Positions 14,527-22,865 of a stretch of DNA of 32,055 bases are shown here, in pieces (the stretch's first letter is position 1; each line of letters starts with the position of its first letter). The DNA comes from Polyangia bacterium (GTDB lineage Bacteria > Myxococcota_A > Polyangia > Polyangiales > Polyangiaceae), in assembly GCA_030426145.1 (NCBI GenBank), contig JAUHZF010000066.1, forward strand, positions 1 to 32,055, in the 5' to 3' direction. The notes beneath the pieces were generated by a model. That model made no database searches, was not told the DNA's origin, and saw only the letters and a list, made by a program, of their open reading frames with translations. Both the position numbers and the translations under genes were made by a program.

Positions 14527-15927
14527 TCAGTCAGAGGCTGACATTGGGGCGCGAAGGTCCTCATACGATGTGCACGATGGGCCGTCCGCCGCTGAGGTTG
14601 CTTTGCCTCCTCCGCAAGCGGCGTCGTGTTGTGCCCGCAGGGCGGTCGACGCAGTCGCCTCCGCCTCCTTGCCAAGGGCATGACAGACGCGCCTCTGTTC
14701 CAGACGTGCACATCGGCGCACTGCGGCCGAGCCCTTCGCCGCAGCCTCGGCGAGCCTTTCGAGGGGCCGCGTACGATCTCCCATGACGTCGTAGGCCTTG
14801 GCCTCGATGAGCGCGATCAGCCCGGTGTCCTCTTCAGACGCAGATCGACTGAGCATGGCTGTGGCCTCGAGCGTGCGGTCGAGCTCGAGCATGTCGAGTC
14901 CCACAAATGCCACCTGCCACCAGATCTCTCGCGTCTCGGCAGGAGGCATTCGCAGCTCGGTCACCTGCTCGCGACACCCGCCTGCCCGGCACGCTCGTAG
15001 CACGAGGTAGGCGACGCGCCGCGTCGCGCGCTGAGTGAGCAGTGCATCCGACCCCAGCTCTCGTCGCCGGATCAACGTCGCCTCCTTCGCCCGCTCCAGC
15101 GCTCGCTCGAGGTGTTCTGACGTGCCGGCCCCGAAGAACTTCACCTCGTCGATGCGCGACTGAACCAGCCGGACCTCAGCCGCTGCCAAGGCGAGCCCAT
15201 CCGTCACCGCCAGGTCGTGAGCTTCCGATGCCCGCGTGCTGGCGTCGTCGACCAAGCCCTCGTCAGCGAGAACGAGCGCCTCGGCACTCATCAGCGACAC
15301 GAGCACGCTCGAAGGCGCGTCGGGTCCTACGTCACGGCGGACTGCTTCGATGGCAGAGCGAGCACGCGCGTCCCCGAGTCGGGCGAGAACCATGGCCCGA
15401 GCGAGCGGCTCGCGAGCACCCGGCGGCACAGCATCACCCTCGCGATTCGCAGGCGAGCGGCAGGCCACCGCCTCCGCGCCGATGTCTCCGATGAGAGTGC
15501 GCGCGCGCTGGACCACCTCTTGGTCGGCGCTTGCCAACAACTCGGCAACGACGCGCTGCTTCGTGAGGCTGACGTCGAGGCAACTCGTGATGCGTGCATA
15601 TTCGCTCTTGGTGATGAGTTCTCGCTCGACCGCATCCCGACACGTACTCTCACGAAGCATCGTCCACGACTTCGTGATCTCGTCCATGCCCGTTACGACC
15701 CGTTCGACGCGTTCTCGTTCGACGGATGCCCCCGCCGACAGCATCCCCACCTGGACCTCGGCACGTGCAGACTCGCCCCAGAATCGTTCCACGTCGCGCT
15801 CGAAGTCGCGACAGACGCTTTCTTCGGACGTAGAGGGAGCCTCAGAGCCCGCGGCAGATGGCAGCATGGCGGGACCGCACCCGGCAAGTCCGACCGACAA
15901 CAGCAGCGCTCGGCCTGTCAACGGCAC
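14527..15927 (-). CDS. Predicted lipoprotein with long helical C-terminal region, paralogue of its upstream neighbour
   Basis: 466 residues from the GTG at 15927, which has GGAGG ten bases upstream and yields the signal peptide MPLTGRALLLSVGLAGC (lipobox LAGC). The frame is open further upstream, but that part lies within the neighbouring gene in another frame. Residues about 35-140 match the upstream lipoprotein: CRDFERDVERFW, AEV, DEITKSWTMLR, a conserved Cys, ELITKSEYARITSC and KQR. After that come some 300 residues of Ala-rich helices resembling TPR arrays, with extra Cys pairs near 370 and 430. No known domain is recognised. Start and previous stop overlap by ten bases, so translation is probably coupled. 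Confidence 0.75.
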   Translation of the reverse strand: MPLTGRALLLSVGLAGCGPAMLPSAAGSEAPSTSEESVCRDFERDVERFWGESARAEVQVGMLSAGASVERERVERVVTGMDEITKSWTMLRESTCRDAVERELITKSEYARITSCLDVSLTKQRVVAELLASADQEVVQRARTLIGDIGAEAVACRSPANREGDAVPPGAREPLARAMVLARLGDARARSAIEAVRRDVGPDAPSSVLVSLMSAEALVLADEGLVDDASTRASEAHDLAVTDGLALAAAEVRLVQSRIDEVKFFGAGTSEHLERALERAKEATLIRRRELGSDALLTQRATRRVAYLVLRACRAGGCREQVTELRMPPAETREIWWQVAFVGLDMLELDRTLEATAMLSRSASEEDTGLIALIEAKAYDVMGDRTRPLERLAEAAAKGSAAVRRCARLEQRRVCHALGKEAEATASTALRAQHDAACGGGKATSAADGPSCTSYEDLRAPMSASD

Positions 15928-16361
15928 GCTGCCGGGTCCTCCAGATCCACGGTCGCACCTGCGCCTTCTCGGAGCTGCTCGACCAGGCTTCGCTGCCTCG
16001 AGAGCTGGGCATCGAAGCACGAGACCTTGGCGCGATACTCTTCGGCAGTGATGAGCTTCCGCCTGAAGTGGTCCTGGCACACCGCCGTTCGAAGCATCGT
16101 CCAGTCCCGGGTGATGTCGTCGAGTCGCGTAATGGTCTCGCTCGTGTTCGAGCCCGCGACGGACCCGCCGTAGCCGAGGACCTCCGCGCGGACCTCCGCG
16201 GACCAGAACTTCTTCACGTCCAGATCGAAGTCGCTGCATGGGTCGGCCGGACCGGAGGCCGACTGAGCATGCGTCGACGCGCCTCCGCAACCCGCAGCAG
16301 CAACCAAGAGAACTCCTGCGAGTCCCCGAAGAGCACGGCTTTCCTTGCGACGCTGCTGCAT
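15918..16361 (-). CDS. Small predicted lipoprotein, paralogue of the downstream gene
   Basis: 147 residues with ATG at 16361 and signal peptide MQQRRKESRALRGLAGVLLV followed by lipobox AAGC (Cys25). The mature part is essentially one helical domain of about 105 residues: CSDFDLDVKKFW, AEVRAEVLGYG, DDITRDWTMLR, RRKLITAEEYRAKVSC and SRQRSLVEQLRE. The same order of motifs is found near the N-terminus of the next gene, so they are tandem duplicates, the second with an added C-terminal region. The family is unknown to me. It heads the two-gene run. A possible -10 (TAGGGT) lies just upstream on the minus strand, without a clear -35. Confidence 0.78.
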   Translation of the reverse strand: MQQRRKESRALRGLAGVLLVAAAGCGGASTHAQSASGPADPCSDFDLDVKKFWSAEVRAEVLGYGGSVAGSNTSETITRLDDITRDWTMLRTAVCQDHFRRKLITAEEYRAKVSCFDAQLSRQRSLVEQLREGAGATVDLEDPAACR

Positions 16362-16509
16362 GGGCGCACCCTAGCGCGGAGGGGGCGAAGACTCACGTGC
16401 GCAGAAGACCCGGAACGAGCGCGAGCTGGCGCGAGCTATCGTTGCCTGTCTCGCGACGGTCATTTCGAAGTGCTCGAAGCCTGGGCCCCGGGTGTGATTG
16501 AATCCAGAC

Positions 16510-17289
16510 ATGGTGCGAAAGCACGTCTTGTGGCTCGGCGTCGTAGGCCTGGTGGGGTGCAGTCTGGACTGGGCGAGTCTCGATCCGCGGGACGACGACC
16601 TGACGGACGCATCTTCGTCCGGCACGACCGGGGCGACATCCGGTGGCGGCGGCGCGACCGCGAGCAGCAGCGGGTCGGTCGGCGGAGCGTCCACGGGGGT
16701 GAGCACCGGAGGCGCCGGTGGTGCGGGCGGAGCCCCGGACTGCCTCATTCTACTTTCGGATCCCTTCACCACCTTCGACCCCTTGCTCTGGGACGTCGAG
16801 ACCGACTCCGGCACATGTGTGGCCGAGTTCGGACCATCGGGCCTCACGCTGGGCTGCGCCAGCGACGACAACGCGCGCTCGGCGGAGCTTCACTCCGACC
16901 TTGCCTACGACTTCGAGAGTTGCGGGGTTGTGGTGGAGGTCGAGTCGTTCGTCACCGGTATGACGAGCGCCTTCGGGCTCGAGCTCACGGGCGTGTCCCA
17001 GCGCTACGCCTTCGAAGTCGAAGGCGGGAGTCTGAAGTCCATCCAGGTCATCAACAACAACACGAAGTCGGCCTCCACCAGCTTCAACCCCGCCCTGCAC
17101 CGCTGGTGGAGGATCCGCGGCGTCGACGGCTGCGTAGCCTGGGACACGTCATCGAACGGCAGCGTGTGGGATGAATTCCGACGACGATGCGACGCCTCCC
17201 TCGGCGAGCTCGAGGTAACCCTCTACCTTCGGGCCGACAAGGACGCGCCGAACTCCACCGTCGGATTCGCGGGCCTGAACCAACCCTGA
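16510..17289 (+). CDS. Lipoprotein with Gly/Ser/Thr linker and LamG-like beta-sandwich domain
   Basis: 259 residues from ATG 16510; a TTG four codons earlier is possible. The signal peptide MVRKHVLWLGVVGLVGC ends in lipobox LVGC. Residues about 36-80 are a low-complexity Ser/Thr/Gly/Ala spacer of the type that carries surface lipoproteins away from the outer membrane. From residue 82 (CLILLSDPFTTFDPLLW) to the end, alternating hydrophobic strands and a WRI and DGCVAWD pattern suggest a concanavalin/LamG-like carbohydrate-binding sandwich. This is by pattern only. It is divergent from the paralogous lipoprotein pair, with 148 bases between them. Confidence 0.75.
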   Translation: MVRKHVLWLGVVGLVGCSLDWASLDPRDDDLTDASSSGTTGATSGGGGATASSSGSVGGASTGVSTGGAGGAGGAPDCLILLSDPFTTFDPLLWDVETDSGTCVAEFGPSGLTLGCASDDNARSAELHSDLAYDFESCGVVVEVESFVTGMTSAFGLELTGVSQRYAFEVEGGSLKSIQVINNNTKSASTSFNPALHRWWRIRGVDGCVAWDTSSNGSVWDEFRRRCDASLGELEVTLYLRADKDAPNSTVGFAGLNQP

Positions 17290-17737
17290 CCAACACGCTG
17301 GGCTCGTTGTCGGGCTCGAACCTCGAACCGCGGCTACACGGGGGACCCCGTGAGGCTACGGCGGGACCTCGAGACCGGCGGCCATCACGCCGGCGTCCGT
17401 GGACCAGGTGACGACGGCACGCCACCACCACAAGCACCGAGAACGCCGACGCCGAGTGCCAACGCAGCGATGCCGATCAAGGGTTTTCGACTTGGTAGAC
17501 CGGGCCGAGGCGGGCCACGCCACACTCGACGCCGTACTCATAGCTGCCCAACCAACGTGACGAGCGTGGCGGCCGCCGGCCGTCCTCACGGAGCGAACCT
17601 AACACCGATCCGCGAGACGAGAGACGGCGGCGACCCAAGGTGACGAGCCGCACCCGTGGCTCCGCACCCTCATCGAGGTCCGCGGCTCGCTGGTATCGGC
17701 TGGTCACACCCATGGCACGGCGGGGCGTCGTTGTTTC
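17290..17737. other. Mostly gene-free stretch
   Basis: It contains one short CTCGAACCTCGAACC run at about 17316-17330, a 6-bp hairpin CACGGG/CCCGTG around 17337-17352 that may end the lipoprotein transcript, and the possible small lipoprotein at 17385-17525. Nothing else stands out. Confidence 0.5.
17385..17525 (-). CDS. Possible 46-residue lipoprotein
   Basis: A short minus-strand frame from a GTG at 17525 (or TTG at 17480) to TGA at 17385. It encodes a basic stretch PSRKP, a hydrophobic core LIGIAALALGVGVL and then GAC followed by GGGVPSSPGPRTPA. That is a complete lipoprotein signal peptide with a mature part of only 16 residues. There is no good ribosome site, and an unrelated frame ends on the same TTGA. 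It may be a genuine tiny lipoprotein or the remnant of a longer one. Confidence 0.35.
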   Translation of the reverse strand: MWRGPPRPGLPSRKPLIGIAALALGVGVLGACGGGVPSSPGPRTPA

Positions 17738-18136
17738 GTGCAGCAGCGAGACTACCTATCCCGTCAGCTCCGTCGCATCGTCGCAGCTCTCGCTCGCGCA
17801 CTGGGAAAGCTCGAGACGAAGGATCTCGGCGCGGCGCGAGACGCCATCGTCGACGCCTATGGTTCGCTTCCTGGGTTCGACCGCAAGCTTCTCGAGGTGC
17901 TCACCACGACGACCGTGGCCGAGATGCTGCGTGAGGACGATCTCGTGCGGGCCTTGGCGCAGATCCGAGGCGCCGAGGCTCTTCTGCTCGAGGCCGAAGG
18001 CGACGAGCAGCGTGCCCTGCACGCCGCCGACCAGGCCCTGCTGCTCTATCAGAAGGTCGGCTTCGGCACCCGCGAGGAGGATACCGCCATGGCTGCCCGT
18101 CTCCTCGCCTGCATCGACCGACTGGAGTCGACCTGA
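17738..18136 (+). CDS. Small helical protein of unknown function
   Basis: 132 residues with a GTG start, beginning MQQRDYLSRQLRRIVAALAR. It appears all helical, with no signal peptide or membrane span. The opening QRDY plus a long amphipathic helix recalls DUF6483-type proteins, and the second half (LLLEAEGDEQRALHAADQAL) looks like one TPR-like hairpin. No clear ribosome site is visible before the GTG. The codon pattern (third-position G/C) supports coding. No neighbour suggests a role. Confidence 0.6.
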   Translation: MQQRDYLSRQLRRIVAALARALGKLETKDLGAARDAIVDAYGSLPGFDRKLLEVLTTTTVAEMLREDDLVRALAQIRGAEALLLEAEGDEQRALHAADQALLLYQKVGFGTREEDTAMAARLLACIDRLEST

Positions 18137-18305
18137 ACCACCGCACAGGTGACCAAACGCGTCCCATGTCGACCGGTTCCATCGCCTCTCGGGGCTGACG
18201 GAACTCCTCAGACGGGAGAGCGTCGGATGCTTGCTCTGGTACAGAACTGTGTCTCCCGCGGGCGGTCGCGCCTCCGTACCTTGAGGCGATGGAGGTGTCG
18301 GCAGC

Positions 18306-19298
18306 TTGGTGATGCGTTCGTGGTGGTGGTTCTTGATGAGCCTCGCGGGGTGCCACGCGCCGGCGAGGTTGATGCAAGAGGTGGTGGTGCCGTCGCCTTC
18401 GCCTTCCTCGCAGGCGATGCCTGGCGTCGCCCGCGCCGAGCGAGTGACGCCACCGGCGAGTTCGAGGCTGCGGGCAAAACTGGCCCGCTATGGGTTCCTC
18501 TATGCGCGTCCGCATCGAGCGGGCGATGCGCCGATCAACCCAACGCAGTCGGGCGAGGTGTCCTCCGGGGAGGTGGTCTTCGTGGAATCCGTTTCCGACC
18601 AGGCGGTGCGGCTGCGATTGGGCGGCGACACCTTCGAGTTGCTGGCCTACGCCGATGTCCGGGACCTGGAGATGGTGGTCAAGACCACGACCCGGCTCGG
18701 CACGGCTGAGCAGCCGGGCAGCGACGACACCGAGGGCATCTTCGTGCGTGCGGGCACCCTCGTCACAGCCCAGCCCTCAAAGGGTCGGCAACCCGTCGCG
18801 CTCGAAGGGAATGGACTCACGATCGCCGGGACGCTCCCGTTGAGCGCCATCGATAGAGTGTACGCCCCCGATGACGCTCCGCAGACCCACACGAGGGAAC
18901 TACTGGCCCATACGCGCGTCGAGCTTCGCGACGGTCGCCTGCTCCTGCACACCGGGCCGGAGAAACTGCGGGTCGACATCGGCGAACGCGACGGGGATCG
19001 GGTGGCGGTCATCCACCGTGGATGGGAGCTCGAGGTGCGGGGCTGGGTCTCGTCCGGGTCGGTGGGCCCGGCTGGCCCGCCGCCGAGGTGGTGCTACGGC
19101 GGTGGCAGCTTGGTCCGGGCTCCCGTTTTGCGTCTGCAGAAGGGCACACGCCTTCATGCTGCACCCGGTGGGTCGCCCATCGGTCGGGTCGACGAAGAGA
19201 CCCCGGTCGCCGACCTCGGTGCTCTCGATGGTGGCCATCGGATACGGTTGCATGAGCGTCGGTTCCGCTTCGACCTCTGGATCGCCGACCCCACGTAA
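18306..19298 (+). CDS. Predicted lipoprotein of unknown function with an SH3-like C-terminal part
   Basis: 330 residues. TTG at 18306 is chosen because GGAGG at 18291-18295 is ten bases upstream; GTG 18309 and ATG 18312 in the same frame are alternatives and do not alter the product. The signal peptide MRSWWWFLMSLAGC carries lipobox LAGC. A short Pro/Ser linker follows. Most of the mature chain is predicted beta (FVESVSDQAVRLRLGG, RVAVIHRGWELEVRGWV). The C-terminal 60 residues (LQKGTRLHAAPGGSPIGRVDEETPVADL) resemble an SH3-like repeat. No family name can be given with confidence. It converges on proC with only 17 bases between the stop codons. Confidence 0.75.
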   Translation: MVMRSWWWFLMSLAGCHAPARLMQEVVVPSPSPSSQAMPGVARAERVTPPASSRLRAKLARYGFLYARPHRAGDAPINPTQSGEVSSGEVVFVESVSDQAVRLRLGGDTFELLAYADVRDLEMVVKTTTRLGTAEQPGSDDTEGIFVRAGTLVTAQPSKGRQPVALEGNGLTIAGTLPLSAIDRVYAPDDAPQTHTRELLAHTRVELRDGRLLLHTGPEKLRVDIGERDGDRVAVIHRGWELEVRGWVSSGSVGPAGPPPRWCYGGGSLVRAPVLRLQKGTRLHAAPGGSPIGRVDEETPVADLGALDGGHRIRLHERRFRFDLWIADPT

Positions 19299-19315
19299 GA
19301 GCCCGAGCTCGAGCC

Positions 19316-20128
19316 TCAGTCGTCGCTCGTCCCGAGTGCCACGGAGCGGGCTGTAGCGGCGGTGACGGCGTCGATGACGGCGTTGCGCAGACCTCCAGCT
19401 TCGAGCGCGGCGACACCGGCGATGGTGGTGCCGCCCGGGCTGGTGACACGGTCTTTGAGCACGCCCGGGTGCAGCCCCGTCTCGAGGTGGAGCGTGGCGG
19501 CGCCGAGCAGGGTTTGGGCGGCCAGCTCGGTGGCCACGTCGCGGGGCAAGCCGGCGCGCACGCCGCCGTCGGACAGCGCTTCGAGAAAGAGCATGACGTA
19601 GGCGGGGCCGCTCCCCGACAGGCCCGTCACCGCGTCCATCGCTCCCTCGGGGACGCGTACGCAGCGCCCGACGGCGGTGAACAGTCGCGCTGCGACGTCG
19701 AGGTCGTCGCTGGTGGCGTGCGGCCCGCCCGCGATGGCGGTTGCACCCTGAAGCACCATCGCGGGGGTGTTGGGCATGGCGCGCACGATGCGGGTTTCTG
19801 GGGCGAGGCGACGCGCGATGCCCTCGATGGTGGCGCCCGCAGCCACGCTGATCACCAGCGCGTCGGCAGCCATGGCCGGGCTGATCCCGTCGAGCACGCT
19901 GGGAAGGATGTGAGGCTTCACGGCGAGCACCACCGTGGTCGCGCCCTGCACGGCCTCGGCGCCGGAGGCGAAGGCCTTCACCGCGTAGGTCGTCACGAGA
20001 TGCTCGCGCCGCGCTTCGCTGGGTTCACCGACCGCGATGGTCTTCGGGTCGGTGCCCGCCGCGATGAGGCCCTTGATCAGGGCCTCCGCCATGTTGCCTC
20101 CGCCGATGAAGGCCATCCGGTTCGACAT
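19316..20128 (-). CDS. proC: Pyrroline-5-carboxylate reductase
   Basis: 270 residues with ATG at 20128. ProC makes L-proline from 1-pyrroline-5-carboxylate using NAD(P)H, the last step of proline synthesis. Motifs: the dinucleotide loop FIGGGNMAEALIKGL at the N-terminus, VVLAVKPHILPSVL, RAMPNTPAMV, then the dimerisation and active-site helices GLSGSGPAYVMLFLEAL and VTSPGGTTIAGVAALE. Length is standard. It is divergent from lon, with a 151-bp gap. Confidence 0.96.
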   Translation of the reverse strand: MSNRMAFIGGGNMAEALIKGLIAAGTDPKTIAVGEPSEARREHLVTTYAVKAFASGAEAVQGATTVVLAVKPHILPSVLDGISPAMAADALVISVAAGATIEGIARRLAPETRIVRAMPNTPAMVLQGATAIAGGPHATSDDLDVAARLFTAVGRCVRVPEGAMDAVTGLSGSGPAYVMLFLEALSDGGVRAGLPRDVATELAAQTLLGAATLHLETGLHPGVLKDRVTSPGGTTIAGVAALEAGGLRNAVIDAVTAATARSVALGTSDD

Positions 20129-20201
20129 GGGCCGAGCTTAACCCTGGTGGGCCAGTGAGGGCGAAACTAGCCGGTCGGGGAGGGGCGGGACGGCCACCTG
20201 C

Positions 20202-20277
20202 CCGATCGGCCGGCGACGCGAGGGCCGAGATCGCCGATCGGCCAGCTTTCAAGCGCGCGGGGCGGCTTACCTTGAAA
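20202..20277. promoter_or_regulatory. Possible operators between proC and lon
   Basis: Two copies of CCGATCGGCC, each containing the palindrome CCGATCGG, lie at 20202-20211 and 20234-20243, 32 bases apart (about three helical turns). A separate inverted repeat, TTTCAAG (20247-20253) and CTTGAAA (20271-20277), has a 17-base spacer and ends two bases before the lon ATG. Repeats placed this way can bind a dimeric regulator; no regulator is identified. Confidence 0.4.
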
Positions 20278-20279
20278 CC

Positions 20280-22676
20280 ATGCCCGAAACCCTACCCCTG
20301 CTTCCCCTCCGACGCGGCGTCCTCCTTCCGGGGATGGTCACGTCCATCCCCGTCGGCCGGCGTCGTTCGCGCGACCTGGTCGAGCACCTGCGCGAAGGGG
20401 ACCGCTTCGTGGTCGCCGTGCAGTACGACGCGCGCGTCGAGTCCCCCGCCATCGCCGACCTGCAGCCGATCGCGGTCGTGGCCAAGGTGCGTGACAAGCG
20501 CCTGCGTGGCGCGAAGAACGCGGTGATCCTCGTGGAGGCCATCTCCAGGGTCGAGCTCGAGGCGGTGCACGTCTCCGAAGCCTTCCACACCGCAGAGGTC
20601 TCGCCGGCCGAAACCCAGAACGGCGAGACCGTCGAGGCGGCGGCGCTGGCCGAGAGCCTGCGCGACCTCGTGCGGGAGGTCATCAGCGACGACGGCTCGC
20701 GAGAGGCCCTCGAGCAGGCGTCCTCGGAGCTGAAGCCAGGGGGCCTCGCCGACCGCGTGGCGGCGATGGTCGACCTTCCCGCGGAGGCGAAGGTCGAGGT
20801 GCTGCTCGCCCTCGACGTGGAGTTGCGACTCCGCCGTGTCGTCGAGCTCTTCAAAGAGGCACGGGCCCGGGCGGAGCTGCAGGAGAAGATCAGCTCCGAG
20901 GTTCGGCGCGACGTCTCCAAGACCCAGCGCGAGGCGCTGCTGCGCCAGCAGCTCAAGGCGATTCGCAAAGAGCTCGGCGAAGGTGACGACGGCGAGGATG
21001 AGGCCGACAAGCTGCGCCGGCGCGTCGAAGAGGCCGATCTCCCGGAGGAGGTCCGAAAGGTCGCCGAGCGCGAGCTGCGACGTCTCGATGGGGCCCAAGG
21101 GCCCGAGGCGGGCGTCATCCGGAACTACCTGGAGTGGATCGTCGACCTGCCCTGGAATCAGCGTGCAGAGGCGCGCCAGGACATCGACGCCATCGCGGCC
21201 GCGCTCGACGCGGACCACCACGGCCTCGACGATGTGAAGCGTCGCATCCTCGAGCACATGGCCGTGCTCAAGCTCTCCAAGGCCAAGGCGCGCGGCACCA
21301 TCCTCGCGCTCGCGGGGCCGCCCGGTGTCGGCAAGACCAGCCTCGCACAGTCGGTCGCCGATGCCACCGGCCGGCCGCTCGCGCGCGTGTCGCTCGGCGG
21401 CGTGCGCGACGAGGCGGAGATCCGCGGTCACCGCCGTACCTACGTCGGCGCGCTGCCGGGGCGTATCCTCAACGCCCTGCGCAAGGTCGAAGCGAAGAAC
21501 CCGGTCATGGTGCTCGACGAGATCGACAAGCTCGGTCGCGGCTGGCAAGGCGACCCGGGGGCGGCGCTGCTCGAAGTGCTCGATCCCGAGCAGAACCACG
21601 CCTTCACCGACCACTACATGGAGCTGCCCTTCGACCTGTCCGAAGTGCTCTTCATCGCTACCGCCAACGACCTCTCCGCGTTGCCTCCCGCGCTACGGGA
21701 TCGCCTCGAGATCATCGAGGTCACGGGCTACACCCTCGAAGAGAAAGTCGCGATCGGTCGTGACCACCTCTGGCCAAAGCAGCTCGACCAGCACGGTCTC
21801 GAGCCCGGACTACCCATCGGCGACGACGCGCTCCGGCTCATCATCGCCGAGTACACCCGCGAGGCGGGGGTTCGGCAGCTGTCGCGCGAGCTGGCCAAGG
21901 TCTGTCGCTCGGTCGCCCTCGAGGTGGCCCGCACCGAAGGGGCCAGTCCGCCCGAGCTCGATGAGGCGCGGCTCCGCACCATCCTCGGTCGCCCGCGTTT
22001 CCTCGAGGAACGCGCCGAACGGGACCGACCGGCCGGGGTTGCAGCCGGCCTCGCTTGGACGCCGGTGGGCGGCGACGTGCTCTACGTCGAGACCACCGCC
22101 ATGAAGGGCAAGGGCAAGATCGAGATCACCGGACAGCTCGGTGACGTCATGAACGAGTCGGCGCGGGCGGCACTGGCCTACCTCCGCACCCACGCCCTCT
22201 CCCTGGGCATCGACGACACGTTTCTCGAGCGTCACGACCTCCACATCCACGTGCCCGCGGGCGGCGTGCCGAAGGACGGTCCTTCGGCGGGTGTGACCAT
22301 GTTCACCGCGCTCGCGTCCCTCCTCTCCGGGCGGCGCGTGCGGCCCGACGTGGCCATGACCGGGGAGGCGTCGCTGCGGGGGCGCGTGCTCCCGGTGGGC
22401 GGCATCAAATCGAAGGTTCTCGCCGCCCACCGCGCCGGCTTCACGCGCATCATTCTGCCCGCCCGCAACGAGCGCGACCTCGACGACATCCCGGCCACCG
22501 TGCGCGACGACCTCGACATCGTGCTCGCCCACGACATGCGCCAGGTCCTCGAAGCGGCGCTATCCGACGACCATCGAGGCGACGTCGGGGATCACGAAGG
22601 TGAGTCCGCGCCGGAGGCGTCGCATACTGGCCTCGCCGAAGGCGTCACGGTCGCCATCGAAACGCCAGCCGCCTGA
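20280..22676 (+). CDS. lon: ATP-dependent protease Lon (LonA type)
   Basis: 798 residues with ATG at 20280. LonA domains are in order: the N-terminal substrate-binding domain from LPLLPLRRGVLLPGM to about residue 200, a coiled helical stretch, the AAA+ module with Walker A GPPGVGKTS (Lys352), Walker B VMVLDEIDKLGRGW and sensor IATANDLSALP, then the protease domain with PKDGPSAGVTM (catalytic Ser669) and GGIKSKVLAAHRAG (Lys712). The 43-residue Ser-Lys distance equals that of E. coli Lon. It degrades misfolded and regulatory proteins in the cytosol. The last 40 residues are an acidic tail not typical of the family. The gene ends before a 19-bp hairpin. Confidence 0.97.
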   Translation: MPETLPLLPLRRGVLLPGMVTSIPVGRRRSRDLVEHLREGDRFVVAVQYDARVESPAIADLQPIAVVAKVRDKRLRGAKNAVILVEAISRVELEAVHVSEAFHTAEVSPAETQNGETVEAAALAESLRDLVREVISDDGSREALEQASSELKPGGLADRVAAMVDLPAEAKVEVLLALDVELRLRRVVELFKEARARAELQEKISSEVRRDVSKTQREALLRQQLKAIRKELGEGDDGEDEADKLRRRVEEADLPEEVRKVAERELRRLDGAQGPEAGVIRNYLEWIVDLPWNQRAEARQDIDAIAAALDADHHGLDDVKRRILEHMAVLKLSKAKARGTILALAGPPGVGKTSLAQSVADATGRPLARVSLGGVRDEAEIRGHRRTYVGALPGRILNALRKVEAKNPVMVLDEIDKLGRGWQGDPGAALLEVLDPEQNHAFTDHYMELPFDLSEVLFIATANDLSALPPALRDRLEIIEVTGYTLEEKVAIGRDHLWPKQLDQHGLEPGLPIGDDALRLIIAEYTREAGVRQLSRELAKVCRSVALEVARTEGASPPELDEARLRTILGRPRFLEERAERDRPAGVAAGLAWTPVGGDVLYVETTAMKGKGKIEITGQLGDVMNESARAALAYLRTHALSLGIDDTFLERHDLHIHVPAGGVPKDGPSAGVTMFTALASLLSGRRVRPDVAMTGEASLRGRVLPVGGIKSKVLAAHRAGFTRIILPARNERDLDDIPATVRDDLDIVLAHDMRQVLEAALSDDHRGDVGDHEGESAPEASHTGLAEGVTVAIETPAA

Positions 22677-22696
22677 CCCGGCGGCTCCTCCCTGCG

Positions 22697-22758
22697 AGCG
22701 TGCGCGGCGGGTCCCATCTCCTCATCTCCCAAGCCCACGGGACCCGCCGCGCCACGCT
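22697..22758. terminator. Strong hairpin after lon
   Basis: The arms AGCGTGCGCGGCGGGTCCC (22697-22715) and GGGACCCGCCGCG-C-CACGCT (22739-22758) form 19 pairs with a single bulged base, around a 23-base pyrimidine-rich loop. It lies 20 bases after the lon stop. There is no T-run, so it may act as a Rho-assisted or processing structure instead of a classical terminator. Confidence 0.6.
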
Positions 22759-22865
22759 TGCCACTTCGTCGTGGTTGGCCCTTCGGGGAAGGCTCGTTCT
22801 GCCATCGCTCCGGATGGCCTGCCCTCCGGTCGACGTGATAGCGTCGAGACGGGGAGTCACAGGCC

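Noticed and set aside
15928-16290. N-terminal extension of the second paralogous lipoprotein
   Set aside because: It lies inside the neighbouring gene in another frame, is Arg/Gly-rich without a signal, and the GTG at 15927 gives a perfect lipoprotein signal peptide.
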